From Flavobacteriaceae bacterium (GTDB lineage Bacteria > Bacteroidota > Bacteroidia > Flavobacteriales > Flavobacteriaceae), in the NCBI GenBank assembly GCA_029248405.1, contig JAQWJJ010000016.1, positions 248,001 to 312,000 of the forward strand: a DNA stretch of 64,000 bases, in the 5' to 3' direction. This document shows, in pieces, positions 53,248-61,131 of the stretch. Below the pieces are notes generated by a model that did no database searches, was not told the origin of the DNA, and saw nothing but the letters and a program-made list of their open reading frames with translations. The position numbers and the translations under genes were made by a program. Position 1 is the first letter of the stretch, and the number at the start of each line of letters is the position of its first letter.

Positions 53248-53696
53248 ACCCAGTGGGACTCCCATCCACGATACAAGAGATAGTCGACCAGTTTGCGTTT
53301 TTTCTTATAACTGTTTGTTTCATGACTGAGCTGTTGTGTGCGTTTACTGACGAGTTCTTCGAAAGTTGCTCTGTAATCGGCGTCTGAGATTTCTTTTAGG
53401 GCGAGCGCAATATTATACCGACCAATATCATGACGTTTGAGTTCTAAAGTAATGCGTGACTTGCCCCACTTTTTGATCCGGAATTTACCCCGTGCAAAAG
53501 ATTGTGCAAACCTCGACTCATTTAAGAAGTTATGTGCGATCAAATGGGTGATGATTTGTTCCTGAGCCTCCGGAATCATCCGCATGGCTTTTAATTTTTC
53601 TACAACCTGACGGTGGGACCTGTCTTGATAGGCACAATAGCGCTCTAGTTTTGCGCGTGCCTCTGCAACGGTAAAAGTCGTATTGCCATGATTCAT
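53220..53696 (-). CDS. recX: Regulatory protein RecX
   Basis: RecX binds RecA filaments and limits recombinase activity. The 158-residue protein has the helical repeat motifs of the family: RSHRQVVEKLKAM (about 26-38), HNFLNESRFAQSFARGKFRIKKWG (about 55-78) and KLVDYLLYRGW near the C-terminus. The start at 53696 (MNHGNTTFTVAEA) was chosen over an earlier in-frame codon at 53738 that would run into the terminator hairpin. A near-consensus box TATATTTA ends four bases before it. It lies after the RNase G/E terminator, so it likely has its own promoter. The 3' end overlaps the oxygenase gene by 28 bases. Confidence 0.9.
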   Translation of the reverse strand: MNHGNTTFTVAEARAKLERYCAYQDRSHRQVVEKLKAMRMIPEAQEQIITHLIAHNFLNESRFAQSFARGKFRIKKWGKSRITLELKRHDIGRYNIALALKEISDADYRATFEELVSKRTQQLSHETNSYKKKRKLVDYLLYRGWESHWVYEAAAYLD

Positions 53697-53744
53697 AGGA
53701 TAAATATAAGGCTTTAGAAGGCGTGTCAGAAGTAACATTAGGGC

Positions 53745-53776
53745 AAAAAAAAACCCCTCATATGAGGGGTTTTTTT
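53745..53776 (-). terminator. Intrinsic terminator of the RNase G/E gene
   Basis: A perfect palindrome CCCCTCATATGAGGGG (53754-53769) is flanked by an A run and a T run. On the minus strand it begins a few bases after the RNase G/E stop codon and ends in nine T. It could also work on the plus strand. Confidence 0.88.
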
Positions 53777-53779
53777 ACT

Positions 53780-55324
53780 CTATAAATCATTTCCATTTTG
53801 ATCTTGAAAATGATACTCGAGGTACGTGTAAGCATCTCTTGGTTGAATTCTTATCCATTGTTTGTGCTCCATAAACCAATTGGTTCGCACTGATGGAAAG
53901 CCTTTGGTTAAAAAGGCTGCTATAAAGGGGTGTGTGTTTAAAGTAATCCTTTTATAGTCTTTGTTGATGAGCTTTTTGAGCTCTTCACTTATTTTCTGTA
54001 CCACAACAATCGGAGCTTCAATTTCATCTCCGACAACGGGACTGTTAGGGTTTTCTTCACGAGTCTTGATATTGACTTCTGGCCTAACGCGTTGTCTGGT
54101 GATTTGAATCAGCCCAAACTTGCTGGGGGGGAGAATTTTGTGCTTGGCTTTGTCTTCGCTCATTTCATCTCGAAGATGATTGTATAATTTTTTGCGATGT
54201 TCTGCTTTTGCCATATCGATGAAATCGACGACGATGATGCCGCCCATATCTCTCAATCGCAATTGCCGCGCCACTTCACTCGCTGCGAGTAAGTTGACTT
54301 CTAAAGCAGTATCTTCTTGAGTATTTGATTTGTTGCTGCGGTTGCCACTATTCACGTCAATGACGTGGAGGGCTTCCGTATGCTCAATTACTAAATAGGA
54401 TCCTTTTGCGGCAGAAACAGTTTTGCCAAACGAAGTTTTAATCTGGCGTTCGATCCCAAATTTTTCATAGATCGGAACTTTGCTGTCGTAAAACTTGACA
54501 ATATTCTCTTTTTTGGGTGCAATTGCTTGCACATAATCTTTTATTTGTAAGTAAAGTGTTTCGTCATCGATATGTATGGCCGAAAACGAATCGTTAAACA
54601 TGTCTCTAATAATAGAGGCACCTTTATTTAATTCACTTAGCACCTTGCTTGGGTGGTGCGCCCCTCGTAGCTTTTTACACATCGCTGTCCAGCGATCCAT
54701 AAGATTTTCTAAATCTTGGTCCAGTTCTGCTACTTTTTTACCCTCTGCTACAGTCCGTATGATGACACCAAATCCTTTGGGCTTGATGCTTAAGATAAGT
54801 CGCTTTAGGCGTTCTTTTTCTTCGTTACTTTCTATCTTTTGAGAAATAGAAATGCGGTCAGAAAAAGGCACTAAAACGATGTATCGACCAGCCAATGAAA
54901 GCTCCGAGCTAATTCTCGGACCTTTTGTGGAAATGGGTTCTTTAACGATTTGTACCAGAATTGATTGATTCGTTTTTAGGGCACTGTTGATGGTGCCATT
55001 CTTATCAATCTCTTTTTCTAATGGGAATTCTTTTAAAGAGAAATCTCTTAATTTACCTGTGCTTACACGTTTTACGAATGCCATCGAAGAAAGGATTTTC
55101 GGGCCTAAATCATGATAATGCAAAAATGCATCTTTTTCATAGCCAACATTAACAAATGCGGCATTTAGACCAGGAACAGTTTTTCTAATTTTGGCGATAA
55201 ACACATCACCAACAGAAAATTTATTGTTCTCTTCTTCTTTGTGCAATTCGGTTAGTCTTCCATCTTTTAAAAGGGCAAAATCAACTTGTTGTGAACTGGA
55301 TCTGATAATTAATTCTGAGTTCAC
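53780..55324 (-). CDS. rng: Ribonuclease G/E
   Basis: This endoribonuclease is involved in mRNA decay and rRNA maturation. The protein is 514 residues from GTG at 55324 (MNSELIIRSSSQQVDFALL), the start that matches relatives. A TTG at 55378 is in frame but adds 18 residues without family likeness. An S1 domain (about 33-130, GDVFIAKIRKTVPGLNAAFVNVG) precedes the RNase H-like and catalytic region. The metal-binding Asp lie in ALHVIDVNSGN and GGIIVVDFIDM. I do not see the CPxC zinc-link motif of E. coli RNase E/G. There is no long C-terminal degradosome scaffold. A terminator follows directly. Confidence 0.94.
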   Translation of the reverse strand: MNSELIIRSSSQQVDFALLKDGRLTELHKEEENNKFSVGDVFIAKIRKTVPGLNAAFVNVGYEKDAFLHYHDLGPKILSSMAFVKRVSTGKLRDFSLKEFPLEKEIDKNGTINSALKTNQSILVQIVKEPISTKGPRISSELSLAGRYIVLVPFSDRISISQKIESNEEKERLKRLILSIKPKGFGVIIRTVAEGKKVAELDQDLENLMDRWTAMCKKLRGAHHPSKVLSELNKGASIIRDMFNDSFSAIHIDDETLYLQIKDYVQAIAPKKENIVKFYDSKVPIYEKFGIERQIKTSFGKTVSAAKGSYLVIEHTEALHVIDVNSGNRSNKSNTQEDTALEVNLLAASEVARQLRLRDMGGIIVVDFIDMAKAEHRKKLYNHLRDEMSEDKAKHKILPPSKFGLIQITRQRVRPEVNIKTREENPNSPVVGDEIEAPIVVVQKISEELKKLINKDYKRITLNTHPFIAAFLTKGFPSVRTNWFMEHKQWIRIQPRDAYTYLEYHFQDQNGNDL

Positions 55325-55391
55325 GTTTTTATTGATTTTTATCCCGACCGTTTGACCGGATAGGGATGGATTAAACAAAATTTAACACAGG

Positions 55392-55420
55392 ATCAATGCC
55401 AACATGACATTGGTATTGAT
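55392..55420. repeat. Inverted repeat upstream of the RNase G/E gene
   Basis: ATCAATGCCAA (55392-55402) and TTGGTATTGAT (55410-55420) form an 11-bp inverted repeat around CATGACA, with one G-T pair on the plus strand. It lies about 70 bases before the GTG start of the RNase G/E gene, inside its probable leader. No T run follows, so it is not a terminator. Confidence 0.5.
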
Positions 55421-55508
55421 ATAACCTGCAGAAATAAGTCGGCACGTTGCCTACTCATTTCGATTTCAAAGAACTTTGGGGTATTAATAAAAAAGAATTA
55501 GTCTTAGA

Positions 55509-55601
55509 CTATTTCTTTTTCTTGTGGCGGTTGGCGCGTCTACGCTTCTTGCGTTTGTGCGTGGCCACCTTATGTCTTTTTCTTTTCTTACCACTTGGCA
55601 T
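55509..55601 (-). CDS. 30-residue highly basic micro-protein
   Basis: The reverse strand encodes 30 residues from ATG at 55601 to TAG at 55509: MPSGKKRKRHKVATHKRKKR followed by RRANRHKKKK. Twenty-one of the 30 are Lys, Arg or His. I recall nearly identical peptides in other Bacteroidota at the same place, between HU and RNase G/E genes. Composition and size resemble tiny ribosomal proteins such as bL36, bL37 or bS22, so rRNA binding is the best guess, but this is inference. It lies 48 bases after the HU gene on the same strand and likely shares its transcript. Codons mix AAG/AAA and CGC/CGT/AGA, which a simple A-rich repeat would not give. Confidence 0.7.
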   Translation of the reverse strand: MPSGKKRKRHKVATHKRKKRRRANRHKKKK

Positions 55602-55649
55602 ACGGCATAATATTTAAGATGTTCTACTGGAGCAGAACGAGTTGATACT

Positions 55650-55940
55650 TTATTTAACTTTCACGTTGGCTTTAACTCCTTCTACAAACACTTTAGCAGG
55701 TTTGAACGCTGGAATGTTGTGCGCCGGTATTTTAATGGTTGTGTTCTTGGAGATATTTCTTCCTGTTTTTTCAGCTCTCGTCTTGATGATAAAGCTGCCA
55801 AACCCTCTTAAATATACATTTTCACCAGATTCTAGAGAATGTTTTACTTCATTCATAAACGATTCTACAGTTGCTTGCACGTCACCTTTTTCTATTCCTA
55901 AGTTTTCGGAAATTTTAGCTACGATATCTGCTTTGGTCAT
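55650..55940 (-). CDS. HU/IHF-family DNA-binding protein
   Basis: This is a 96-residue nucleoid protein that bends DNA as a dimer. MTKADIVAKISENLGIEKGD starts the helical base, VYLRGFGSF (about 42-50) precedes the beta arms, and GRNISKNTTIKIPAHNIPAFKPAK (about 60-83) is the DNA-binding arm and tail, including the proline that intercalates. It could be HU or an IHF-like homodimer. A complete promoter lies upstream (55998-56030), giving a leader of about 55 bases. The basic micro-protein gene follows by 48 bases. Confidence 0.95.
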   Translation of the reverse strand: MTKADIVAKISENLGIEKGDVQATVESFMNEVKHSLESGENVYLRGFGSFIIKTRAEKTGRNISKNTTIKIPAHNIPAFKPAKVFVEGVKANVKVK

Positions 55941-55997
55941 TCTGTCTTGTTTTAAATATGAATTTTTGTTATAGTTCAGGTTCCATTTTCAAGGCGA

Positions 55998-56030
55998 CAA
56001 ATATAAGGATTTTAAAATCAAATAATCAAA
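55998..56030 (-). promoter_or_regulatory. Predicted promoter of the HU gene
   Basis: On the minus strand TTTG (56030-56027) is followed after 21 bases by TATATTTG (56005-55998), a full match to the Bacteroidota promoter. The box ends 57 bases before the ATG. Confidence 0.75.
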
Positions 56031-56063
56031 TCGTAAAGTATTAAAATATAAATACATAAACCC

Positions 56064-56071
56064 TATTTTTG
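56064..56071 (+). promoter_or_regulatory. Predicted -7 box of mutY, four bases before the start codon
   Basis: TATTTTTG matches TAnnTTTG exactly and only four bases separate it from the mutY ATG at 56076, the same spacing as at glyS. No TTG element is visible at the -33 position. Confidence 0.4.
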
Positions 56072-56075
56072 TGTC

Positions 56076-57143
56076 ATGATTGAGCCCTTTCCTGAATTAT
56101 CTAAGCGACTGATATATTGGTATTTAAAAAACAAAAGGACAATGCCTTGGCGCGGAAGTCGCAACCCTTATTTGATTTGGCTATCTGAAATAATGCTGCA
56201 ACAAACACAGGTGTCTCAGGGGACTCCTTATTACGAGGCTTTTGTGGCTAATTACCCCGATGTTGGTGCATTAGCACACGCTACGGAGGAGGAAGTTTTA
56301 AAGCTTTGGCAAGGACTAGGGTATTATTCTCGAGCACGAAATTTGCATGCAACGGCCAAAAAAGTTGTCTCCGAGTATCATGGTGTTTTTCCCGCGACCT
56401 ATAAAGGTCTGTTGGGCTTGCCGGGTATTGGAGACTATACCGCAAGTGCGATCGCCTCAATCTGCTATGACTTGCCTACAGCAGTTGTCGATGGGAATGT
56501 GTTCAGAGTTTTGAGCCGTATTTTTGGTATTGACGAACCCATCAATACGCCAAAGGGCGCGAGGCTATTTAAGGCTTTGGCCCAAGAATTATTAGATGTG
56601 AACCGGCCAGGGGAGCACAATCAAGCGCTCATGGAGTTTGGAGCACTTCAGTGCAAGCCCAAAAATCCCAGCTGTACGACTTGCCCGTTGGCGGATATTT
56701 GCCAGGCTCAGGCTCATGGCCTTGTGGCAGATTTGCCTGTCAAACTCAAAAAAGTCAAGGTCACCGAGCACCACTTCAATTTCATTGTGCCCTTGACCGC
56801 TCATGGAGCGACCACAATGGAGCTTAGGTCAGATAAAGGTATTTGGCCAAAACTTTACCAGTTTCCACTGGTAGACAGTACAATATCATTAACCCATGAG
56901 ACACTGCTGTCGAGTATTGACTTTCTCTTCATAACACAGGATTGGCAATGGAGCACCATGCGCCGATACAACCCAGAGCCCTATGTCCACCGTCTGACAC
57001 ATAAAAAACTATTCGTGACGTTTTGGCTATTGAATGAAGCGTCTTTCCCAGGAGATCTGCTGCACCCCGAAGCGCTTAAGGCGCTTCCTGTGCCGGTCAT
57101 CATAGAGCGGTTTATTTCCGAATTTACGCCATTTCGCAGCTAA
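56076..57143 (+). CDS. mutY: A/G-specific adenine DNA glycosylase
   Basis: MutY removes adenine mispaired with 8-oxoguanine. The 355-residue protein has catalytic E38 (SEIMLQQTQV) and D139 (VVDGNVFRVLSR), a helix-hairpin-helix at LPGIGDYTA (115-123), and a [4Fe-4S] cluster with C193, C200, C203 and C209 in the exact C-x6-C-x2-C-x5-C spacing. The C-terminal 120 residues form the NUDIX-like 8-oxoG-recognition domain (KGIWPKLYQFPLV). It heads mutY-ssb-gldE-gldD, the order found in gliding flavobacteria, although ssb has its own -7 box. Confidence 0.97.
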   Translation: MIEPFPELSKRLIYWYLKNKRTMPWRGSRNPYLIWLSEIMLQQTQVSQGTPYYEAFVANYPDVGALAHATEEEVLKLWQGLGYYSRARNLHATAKKVVSEYHGVFPATYKGLLGLPGIGDYTASAIASICYDLPTAVVDGNVFRVLSRIFGIDEPINTPKGARLFKALAQELLDVNRPGEHNQALMEFGALQCKPKNPSCTTCPLADICQAQAHGLVADLPVKLKKVKVTEHHFNFIVPLTAHGATTMELRSDKGIWPKLYQFPLVDSTISLTHETLLSSIDFLFITQDWQWSTMRRYNPEPYVHRLTHKKLFVTFWLLNEASFPGDLLHPEALKALPVPVIIERFISEFTPFRS

Positions 57144-57170
57144 AAATTAGTTATATTTAATCACAACATC

Positions 57171-57178
57171 TAATTTTG
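57171..57178 (+). promoter_or_regulatory. Predicted -7 box of ssb
   Basis: TAATTTTG matches TAnnTTTG exactly and ends 15 bases before the ssb ATG. No clear TTG lies 19-23 bases upstream. Confidence 0.5.
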
Positions 57179-57193
57179 TAAAAAACATAAATC

Positions 57194-57646
57194 ATGAGTG
57201 GCACATTAAATAAAATCATGTTGATCGGACATACTGGAGACGCCGTTAAAATTACTTATTTTGAGGGTGGTGGCTGTATTGGACGGTTCCCTCTGGCCAC
57301 AAATGAGACCTATACTAACCGGACGACAGGGGAGAAGGTTTCGAATACAGAATGGCACACTGTCGTGGTGCGCAATAAGGGTGCGGAAATCTGTGAAAAG
57401 TACCTCAAAAAGGGAGATAAAGTCTATGTAGAAGGCCGGATCAAAACCAGAAAGTGGGCAGATGATCAAGGAAACGATCGTTACAGTACAGAAGTACAAT
57501 GTACAGACTTTACTTTTCTGACGCCAAGAGCAGAGGGTGGCGCCCAAGGGGCCCAAACCTCTAGTACGCCCGCTGCCGCACCGCAAAGTGTCTCTGCGCC
57601 CCAGGCCGTCAGCAGCGACCAACACGAAGACGACCTGCCGTTTTAA
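57194..57646 (+). CDS. ssb: Single-stranded DNA-binding protein
   Basis: SSB coats single-stranded DNA during replication and repair. The 150-residue protein has an OB fold over about 1-110 (LNKIMLIGHTGDAVKITYFEGGG, TEWHTVVVRNKGAEICEKYL, KVYVEGRIKTRKW). A flexible Ala/Gln/Pro-rich linker leads to the acidic tip DDLPF, which recruits partner proteins. The tip is intact. gldE follows 16 bases downstream. Confidence 0.96.
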   Translation: MSGTLNKIMLIGHTGDAVKITYFEGGGCIGRFPLATNETYTNRTTGEKVSNTEWHTVVVRNKGAEICEKYLKKGDKVYVEGRIKTRKWADDQGNDRYSTEVQCTDFTFLTPRAEGGAQGAQTSSTPAAAPQSVSAPQAVSSDQHEDDLPF

Positions 57647-57662
57647 TTAAATATCAATCACC

Positions 57663-58973
57663 TTGGACCTAGAACCTCCCAGTCCTTTACTATTGTTGAC
57701 AGTATTGCCTCAGATTTGGAGCGTGATCGGTGTTCTTGTATTGCTTCTTTTTTCAGCACTCATTTCTGGGGCTGAAATCGCTTTTTTTTCCTTATCGAGT
57801 CATGACTTAACGCCAAGTGACGGGGCCCAGCCCTCAAAAAAAATGACGCTTGTGGCAGATTTGCTCGACACCCCAAAGCGTTTATTGGCCACCATACTAA
57901 TTGCCAATAATTTGATCAATATTGCCATTGTGTTGCTGGTTGATGCTATGGGTTCTTGGCTTTTTTCGGCGGTCAGTAGTCCAGCTTTGCTCTTTGTGCT
58001 CAAGGTGGTGGTGGTGACCTTTATGATTTTATTGTTTGGAGAGATACTGCCAAAAATCTATGCCAGTCGCAATAAGGTGCGGTTTGCTACATTGATGGCC
58101 CTACCCATCCGGGTGTTGTTTGCCATATTTGCACCGATTAGTCTGCCCATGCGGAACATTACAGTCTTTTTAGAAAATCGTTTTTCTACTCAGAAATCAG
58201 GCATCAGTGTGGATCAATTATCACAGGCGCTGCAGTTGACCTCTTCTGAGGATACTTCTCATGAAGAACAAAAACTTTTGCAAGGCATTGTGACCTTTGG
58301 CGCAACGGACACTAAAAATGTGATGCGACCGCGCTTGGACGTTTTTGCATTGGATGTGGCAATGTCGTATAAAGAAATCATGCCGCTAATTTTGCAGCAT
58401 GGCTATTCACGCATTCCAGTATATAATGAATCCATGGATGACATCGTGGGCATCCTTTATGTGAAAGACCTTTTGCCTCATTTTGACCGAAAGACATTTG
58501 ACTGGGTGCCACTGCTCAGAGCACCATATTTTGTTCCTGAAAACAAAAAGCTGGATGACCTGTTGAATGAATTCAAAGAAATGAAAATGCATTTGGCCAT
58601 CGTGGTAGATGAGTATGGTGGGACCAGTGGATTGATCACACTTGAAGACATCATTGAGGAGATTGTTGGCGAAATCACTGACGAATTTGATGATGAAGAC
58701 CTTATTTTTTCAAAGTTAGATGACCAAAACTTTGTTTTCGAAGGCAAAACAGCCTTGAAAGATTTTTACCGTGTGATTCACCTCGAGGATCCCAAAGTGT
58801 TTGAAGAGGCCAAGGGCGAAGCGGAGACTTTGGCAGGATTCATTCTAGAAATTGCAAGAGGTTTTCCAAAGAAGGATGAGCCTCTTATTTTTGGCTCGTA
58901 TCAATTCATTGTTGAGTCCTTTGAGCATAAAAGGATCAAACAAATTAAGGTAAGCATTCCCAATGAGGCCTAG
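57663..58973 (+). CDS. gldE: Gliding motility-associated protein GldE (CNNM/CorC family)
   Basis: This is a 436-residue inner-membrane protein. An N-terminal CNNM/DUF21 domain has about four membrane segments (first near 16-36, VIGVLVLLLFSALISGAEIAFFSL). A CBS pair covers about 218-335 (MRPRLDVFALDV, VDEYGGTSGLITLEDIIEEIVGEI), and a CorC_HlyC domain runs to the end. Relatives act in magnesium or cobalt transport. In flavobacteria GldE is a partner of GldD in gliding, probably by supporting the T9SS/gliding motor. The start is TTG at 57663 (MDLEPPSP), since no ATG precedes the first membrane segment in frame. It begins 16 bases after ssb and overlaps gldD by 11 bases. Confidence 0.92.
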   Translation: MDLEPPSPLLLLTVLPQIWSVIGVLVLLLFSALISGAEIAFFSLSSHDLTPSDGAQPSKKMTLVADLLDTPKRLLATILIANNLINIAIVLLVDAMGSWLFSAVSSPALLFVLKVVVVTFMILLFGEILPKIYASRNKVRFATLMALPIRVLFAIFAPISLPMRNITVFLENRFSTQKSGISVDQLSQALQLTSSEDTSHEEQKLLQGIVTFGATDTKNVMRPRLDVFALDVAMSYKEIMPLILQHGYSRIPVYNESMDDIVGILYVKDLLPHFDRKTFDWVPLLRAPYFVPENKKLDDLLNEFKEMKMHLAIVVDEYGGTSGLITLEDIIEEIVGEITDEFDDEDLIFSKLDDQNFVFEGKTALKDFYRVIHLEDPKVFEEAKGEAETLAGFILEIARGFPKKDEPLIFGSYQFIVESFEHKRIKQIKVSIPNEA

Positions 58974-59520
58974 GATAGGATTTATTGTAGTCATTATGAT
59001 GGCCTTGTGCGCCTGCCAAGAACCTGTTGTGGTTAAGCCATCGGCGATGCTGCGTCTGGACTACCCACTGCCAAAGTACAGTGCTATGGAGGCGGACTGC
59101 CCTTTCGATTTTTATAAAAATAATTGGGCGAAAATAGGGATGAAAGAAGGCTGCAATGTGATCCTAGATTACAGCCAAATGAAGGCCGCGCTTTATTTGA
59201 CTTATATTCCAGTCACGGATAATTTATCGGAGCTGCTCTTTGAAGCGCAAAAAAGAACTTATGACCATTCAGTGCGCGCAAGTGATATTGTGGAGCAGGC
59301 ATTGATCGATCCAAGAAGAAAGGTTTACGGTACATATTTTGCCATTAATGGAGATGCTGCGACACAGGCACAGTTTTATGTGACTGATAGCCTCCAACAC
59401 TTTTTGGCTGGAGCACTTTATTTCCGAACCAAACCGAATTTTGATTCTCTTTATCCTGCAATCGATTACATTAGGGAGGACATAAAAGCCCTTATGGAAA
59501 CGATCACATGGACGCCTTAA
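58963..59520 (+). CDS. gldD: Gliding motility lipoprotein GldD
   Basis: This is a 185-residue lipoprotein (ALCACQE, probable lipid Cys18) required for gliding in studied flavobacteria. Family stretches include MLRLDYPLPKYSAMEADCPFDF, NWAKIGMKEGCNVILDY and FYVTDSLQHFLAGALYF. The two cysteines in the mature part, in DCPF and GCNV, are conserved in shape. It overlaps the end of gldE by 11 bases, so translation is coupled. The molecular role is not known, but it always accompanies gldE. Confidence 0.93.
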   Translation: MRPRIGFIVVIMMALCACQEPVVVKPSAMLRLDYPLPKYSAMEADCPFDFYKNNWAKIGMKEGCNVILDYSQMKAALYLTYIPVTDNLSELLFEAQKRTYDHSVRASDIVEQALIDPRRKVYGTYFAINGDAATQAQFYVTDSLQHFLAGALYFRTKPNFDSLYPAIDYIREDIKALMETITWTP

Positions 59521-59532
59521 GCCTCTTTTCTG

Positions 59533-60408
59533 ATGAATAAAAAATGGCTTTATCTTCTCGGTCTTTCTCTTATATGGGGCACCTCTTACATTTTGATAAA
59601 AAAGGGACTTGTGGGCCTGACCCAATTGCAACTTGGGGCCCTGCGATTGGTGCTGACCTCCCTAATTCTATTTTCATTTGGTTTGCCTTCGCTCAAAAAA
59701 ATAAAGAAACACCATTGGCGTTGGATTGGTGTTTCGGCCTTAGCAGGCACTTTTTTTCCAAGCTTTCTGTTTGCCTATGCGCAGCGCCACATTGACAGTG
59801 CCGTCGCCTCGATTCTCAACGGTTTGACACCCTTAGCAACGGCGATTATTGGCATGGTATTGTTTGGTGTTTATGTTTCCAAGCGTCAATTATTGGGGGT
59901 TTTGATTGGTCTTTTGGGCTCTGTCATGCTGATATTAGCGGGGTCACAAATCAACCCGGACCAAAATCATGCGTATGGCATTCTGGTGTTGATTGCCTCA
60001 ATGGGGTATGCACTTAATGTGAACATCATCAAGCACCACCTCAGTGGTTTGCCCGCTAGGGCTATTGCCACAGGCAACTTTGTTTGTCTGTTTTTGCCTG
60101 CTCTTGCGATCCTGTGGTCGACAAACTTTTTTGATCAAATTGGGCAATCGGCATCCATGCAAATTTCAGTAGGCTACATTGCATTATTAGCTTTGTTTGG
60201 CACGGCTTTGGCGAGCATTTTGTTCAATAAATTAATTGAGATTTCTAGTCCAGTTTTTGCCTCTTCTGTGACCTATACCATGCCCCTGGTGGCAGTCATG
60301 TGGGGTTTTGTTGATGGTGAGCGCTTTGGTCTTGTTCAGGTGCTTTCGGCTGCCGTTGTTTTCTTAGGGGTTTATTTGGCGAATCAACGCCAAAAAAAAC
60401 CAACATAA
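59533..60408 (+). CDS. EamA/DMT-family transporter
   Basis: This is a 291-residue inner-membrane protein with ten predicted helices in two EamA repeats. The first repeat opens with LLGLSLIWGTSYILIKKGL and the second with YGILVLIASMGYALNVNIIKH. Members of the drug/metabolite transporter superfamily export amino acids or other small metabolites, but the substrate cannot be told from sequence. It lies 12 bases after gldD and may be cotranscribed, though no link to gliding is known. Confidence 0.9.
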   Translation: MNKKWLYLLGLSLIWGTSYILIKKGLVGLTQLQLGALRLVLTSLILFSFGLPSLKKIKKHHWRWIGVSALAGTFFPSFLFAYAQRHIDSAVASILNGLTPLATAIIGMVLFGVYVSKRQLLGVLIGLLGSVMLILAGSQINPDQNHAYGILVLIASMGYALNVNIIKHHLSGLPARAIATGNFVCLFLPALAILWSTNFFDQIGQSASMQISVGYIALLALFGTALASILFNKLIEISSPVFASSVTYTMPLVAVMWGFVDGERFGLVQVLSAAVVFLGVYLANQRQKKPT

Positions 60409-60480
60409 AACCGAGAAGGCATCTTGAGGATTATCCCTGAATCACTTCAAAACGAGCCTCTTTATATATTTTATAAACTC

Positions 60481-60512
60481 TTTGTTCCTTTTAATAAATA
60501 AAATTATATTTG
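60481..60512 (+). promoter_or_regulatory. Predicted promoter of rplU-rpmA
   Basis: TTTG (60481-60484) and TATATTTG (60505-60512) are separated by 20 bases, a full consensus match. The leader before the rplU ATG is about 80 bases, long enough for regulation, but I see no clear conserved structure in it. Confidence 0.75.
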
Positions 60513-60595
60513 CACCCTTGTAAATGCGACTTATTGCCTTGTGCATCAGTTTTATTTCGAGAATTAAACTAAAATAACAAACTAATTAATACGCT

Positions 60596-61111
60596 ATGTA
60601 CGCAATTGTAGAGATAGCAGGGCAGCAATTCAAAGTTGCAAAAGACCAAAAGGTTTTTGTCCATCGTTTGCCAGAAGATGAAGGATCGAAGGTTTCTTTC
60701 GACAATGTTCTTCTTGTAGGGGACGGGGATAAAGTGACCTTAGGCGCCCCGGCTATAGACGGCGCTCAAGTAGGAGCTAAAGTCTTAAGACACCTTAAAG
60801 GAAATAAGGTGATCGTTTTCAAGAAAAAAAGAAGAAAAGGGTACCGTAAGAAAAATGGTCACCGTCAGTATTTAACTGAGATTCTTATTGAAAATATTTT
60901 GGCCAGCGGCGCTAAGAAATCAGCTCCAGCCAAAGCAGCAACGCCAAAAGCGGAAGCTAAAGCAGCAGCGCCAAAAGCGGAAGCTAAAGCAACAGAAGAT
61001 TATTCGTCAATGACTGTAGCCCAACTCAAAGAAATGGCTAAGGCCAAAGGGATTACAGGAATTTCGACGATGAAAAAAGGTGATTTAATCACTGCAATTC
61101 AAAACGTATAA
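60596..61111 (+). CDS. rplU: 50S ribosomal protein bL21 with C-terminal extension
   Basis: This is a 171-residue ribosomal protein. The bL21 core (about 1-103, MYAIVEIAGQQFKVAKDQ, then FKKKRRKGYRKKNGHRQYLT) is of normal length. An Ala/Lys/Pro linker (about 108-138) and a small C-terminal helical module of about 35 residues (TVAQLKEMAKAKGITGISTM) follow, resembling the Rho N-terminal/SAP-type fold. Extended bL21 occurs in other flavobacteria. The tail is expected on the ribosome surface with unknown purpose. The linker DNA contains two copies of a 27-bp unit. rpmA follows 20 bases downstream. Confidence 0.96.
   Translation: MYAIVEIAGQQFKVAKDQKVFVHRLPEDEGSKVSFDNVLLVGDGDKVTLGAPAIDGAQVGAKVLRHLKGNKVIVFKKKRRKGYRKKNGHRQYLTEILIENILASGAKKSAPAKAATPKAEAKAAAPKAEAKATEDYSSMTVAQLKEMAKAKGITGISTMKKGDLITAIQNV
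60935..60988 (+). repeat. Two tandem 27-bp units in the rplU linker
   Basis: Units 60935-60961 and 60962-60988 differ by one base and encode AATPKAEAK and AAAPKAEAK. The near-identity at DNA level suggests recent slippage or duplication in the flexible linker. Confidence 0.85.
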
Positions 61112-61131
61112 CCACTTAAAACCGAAAGAAA

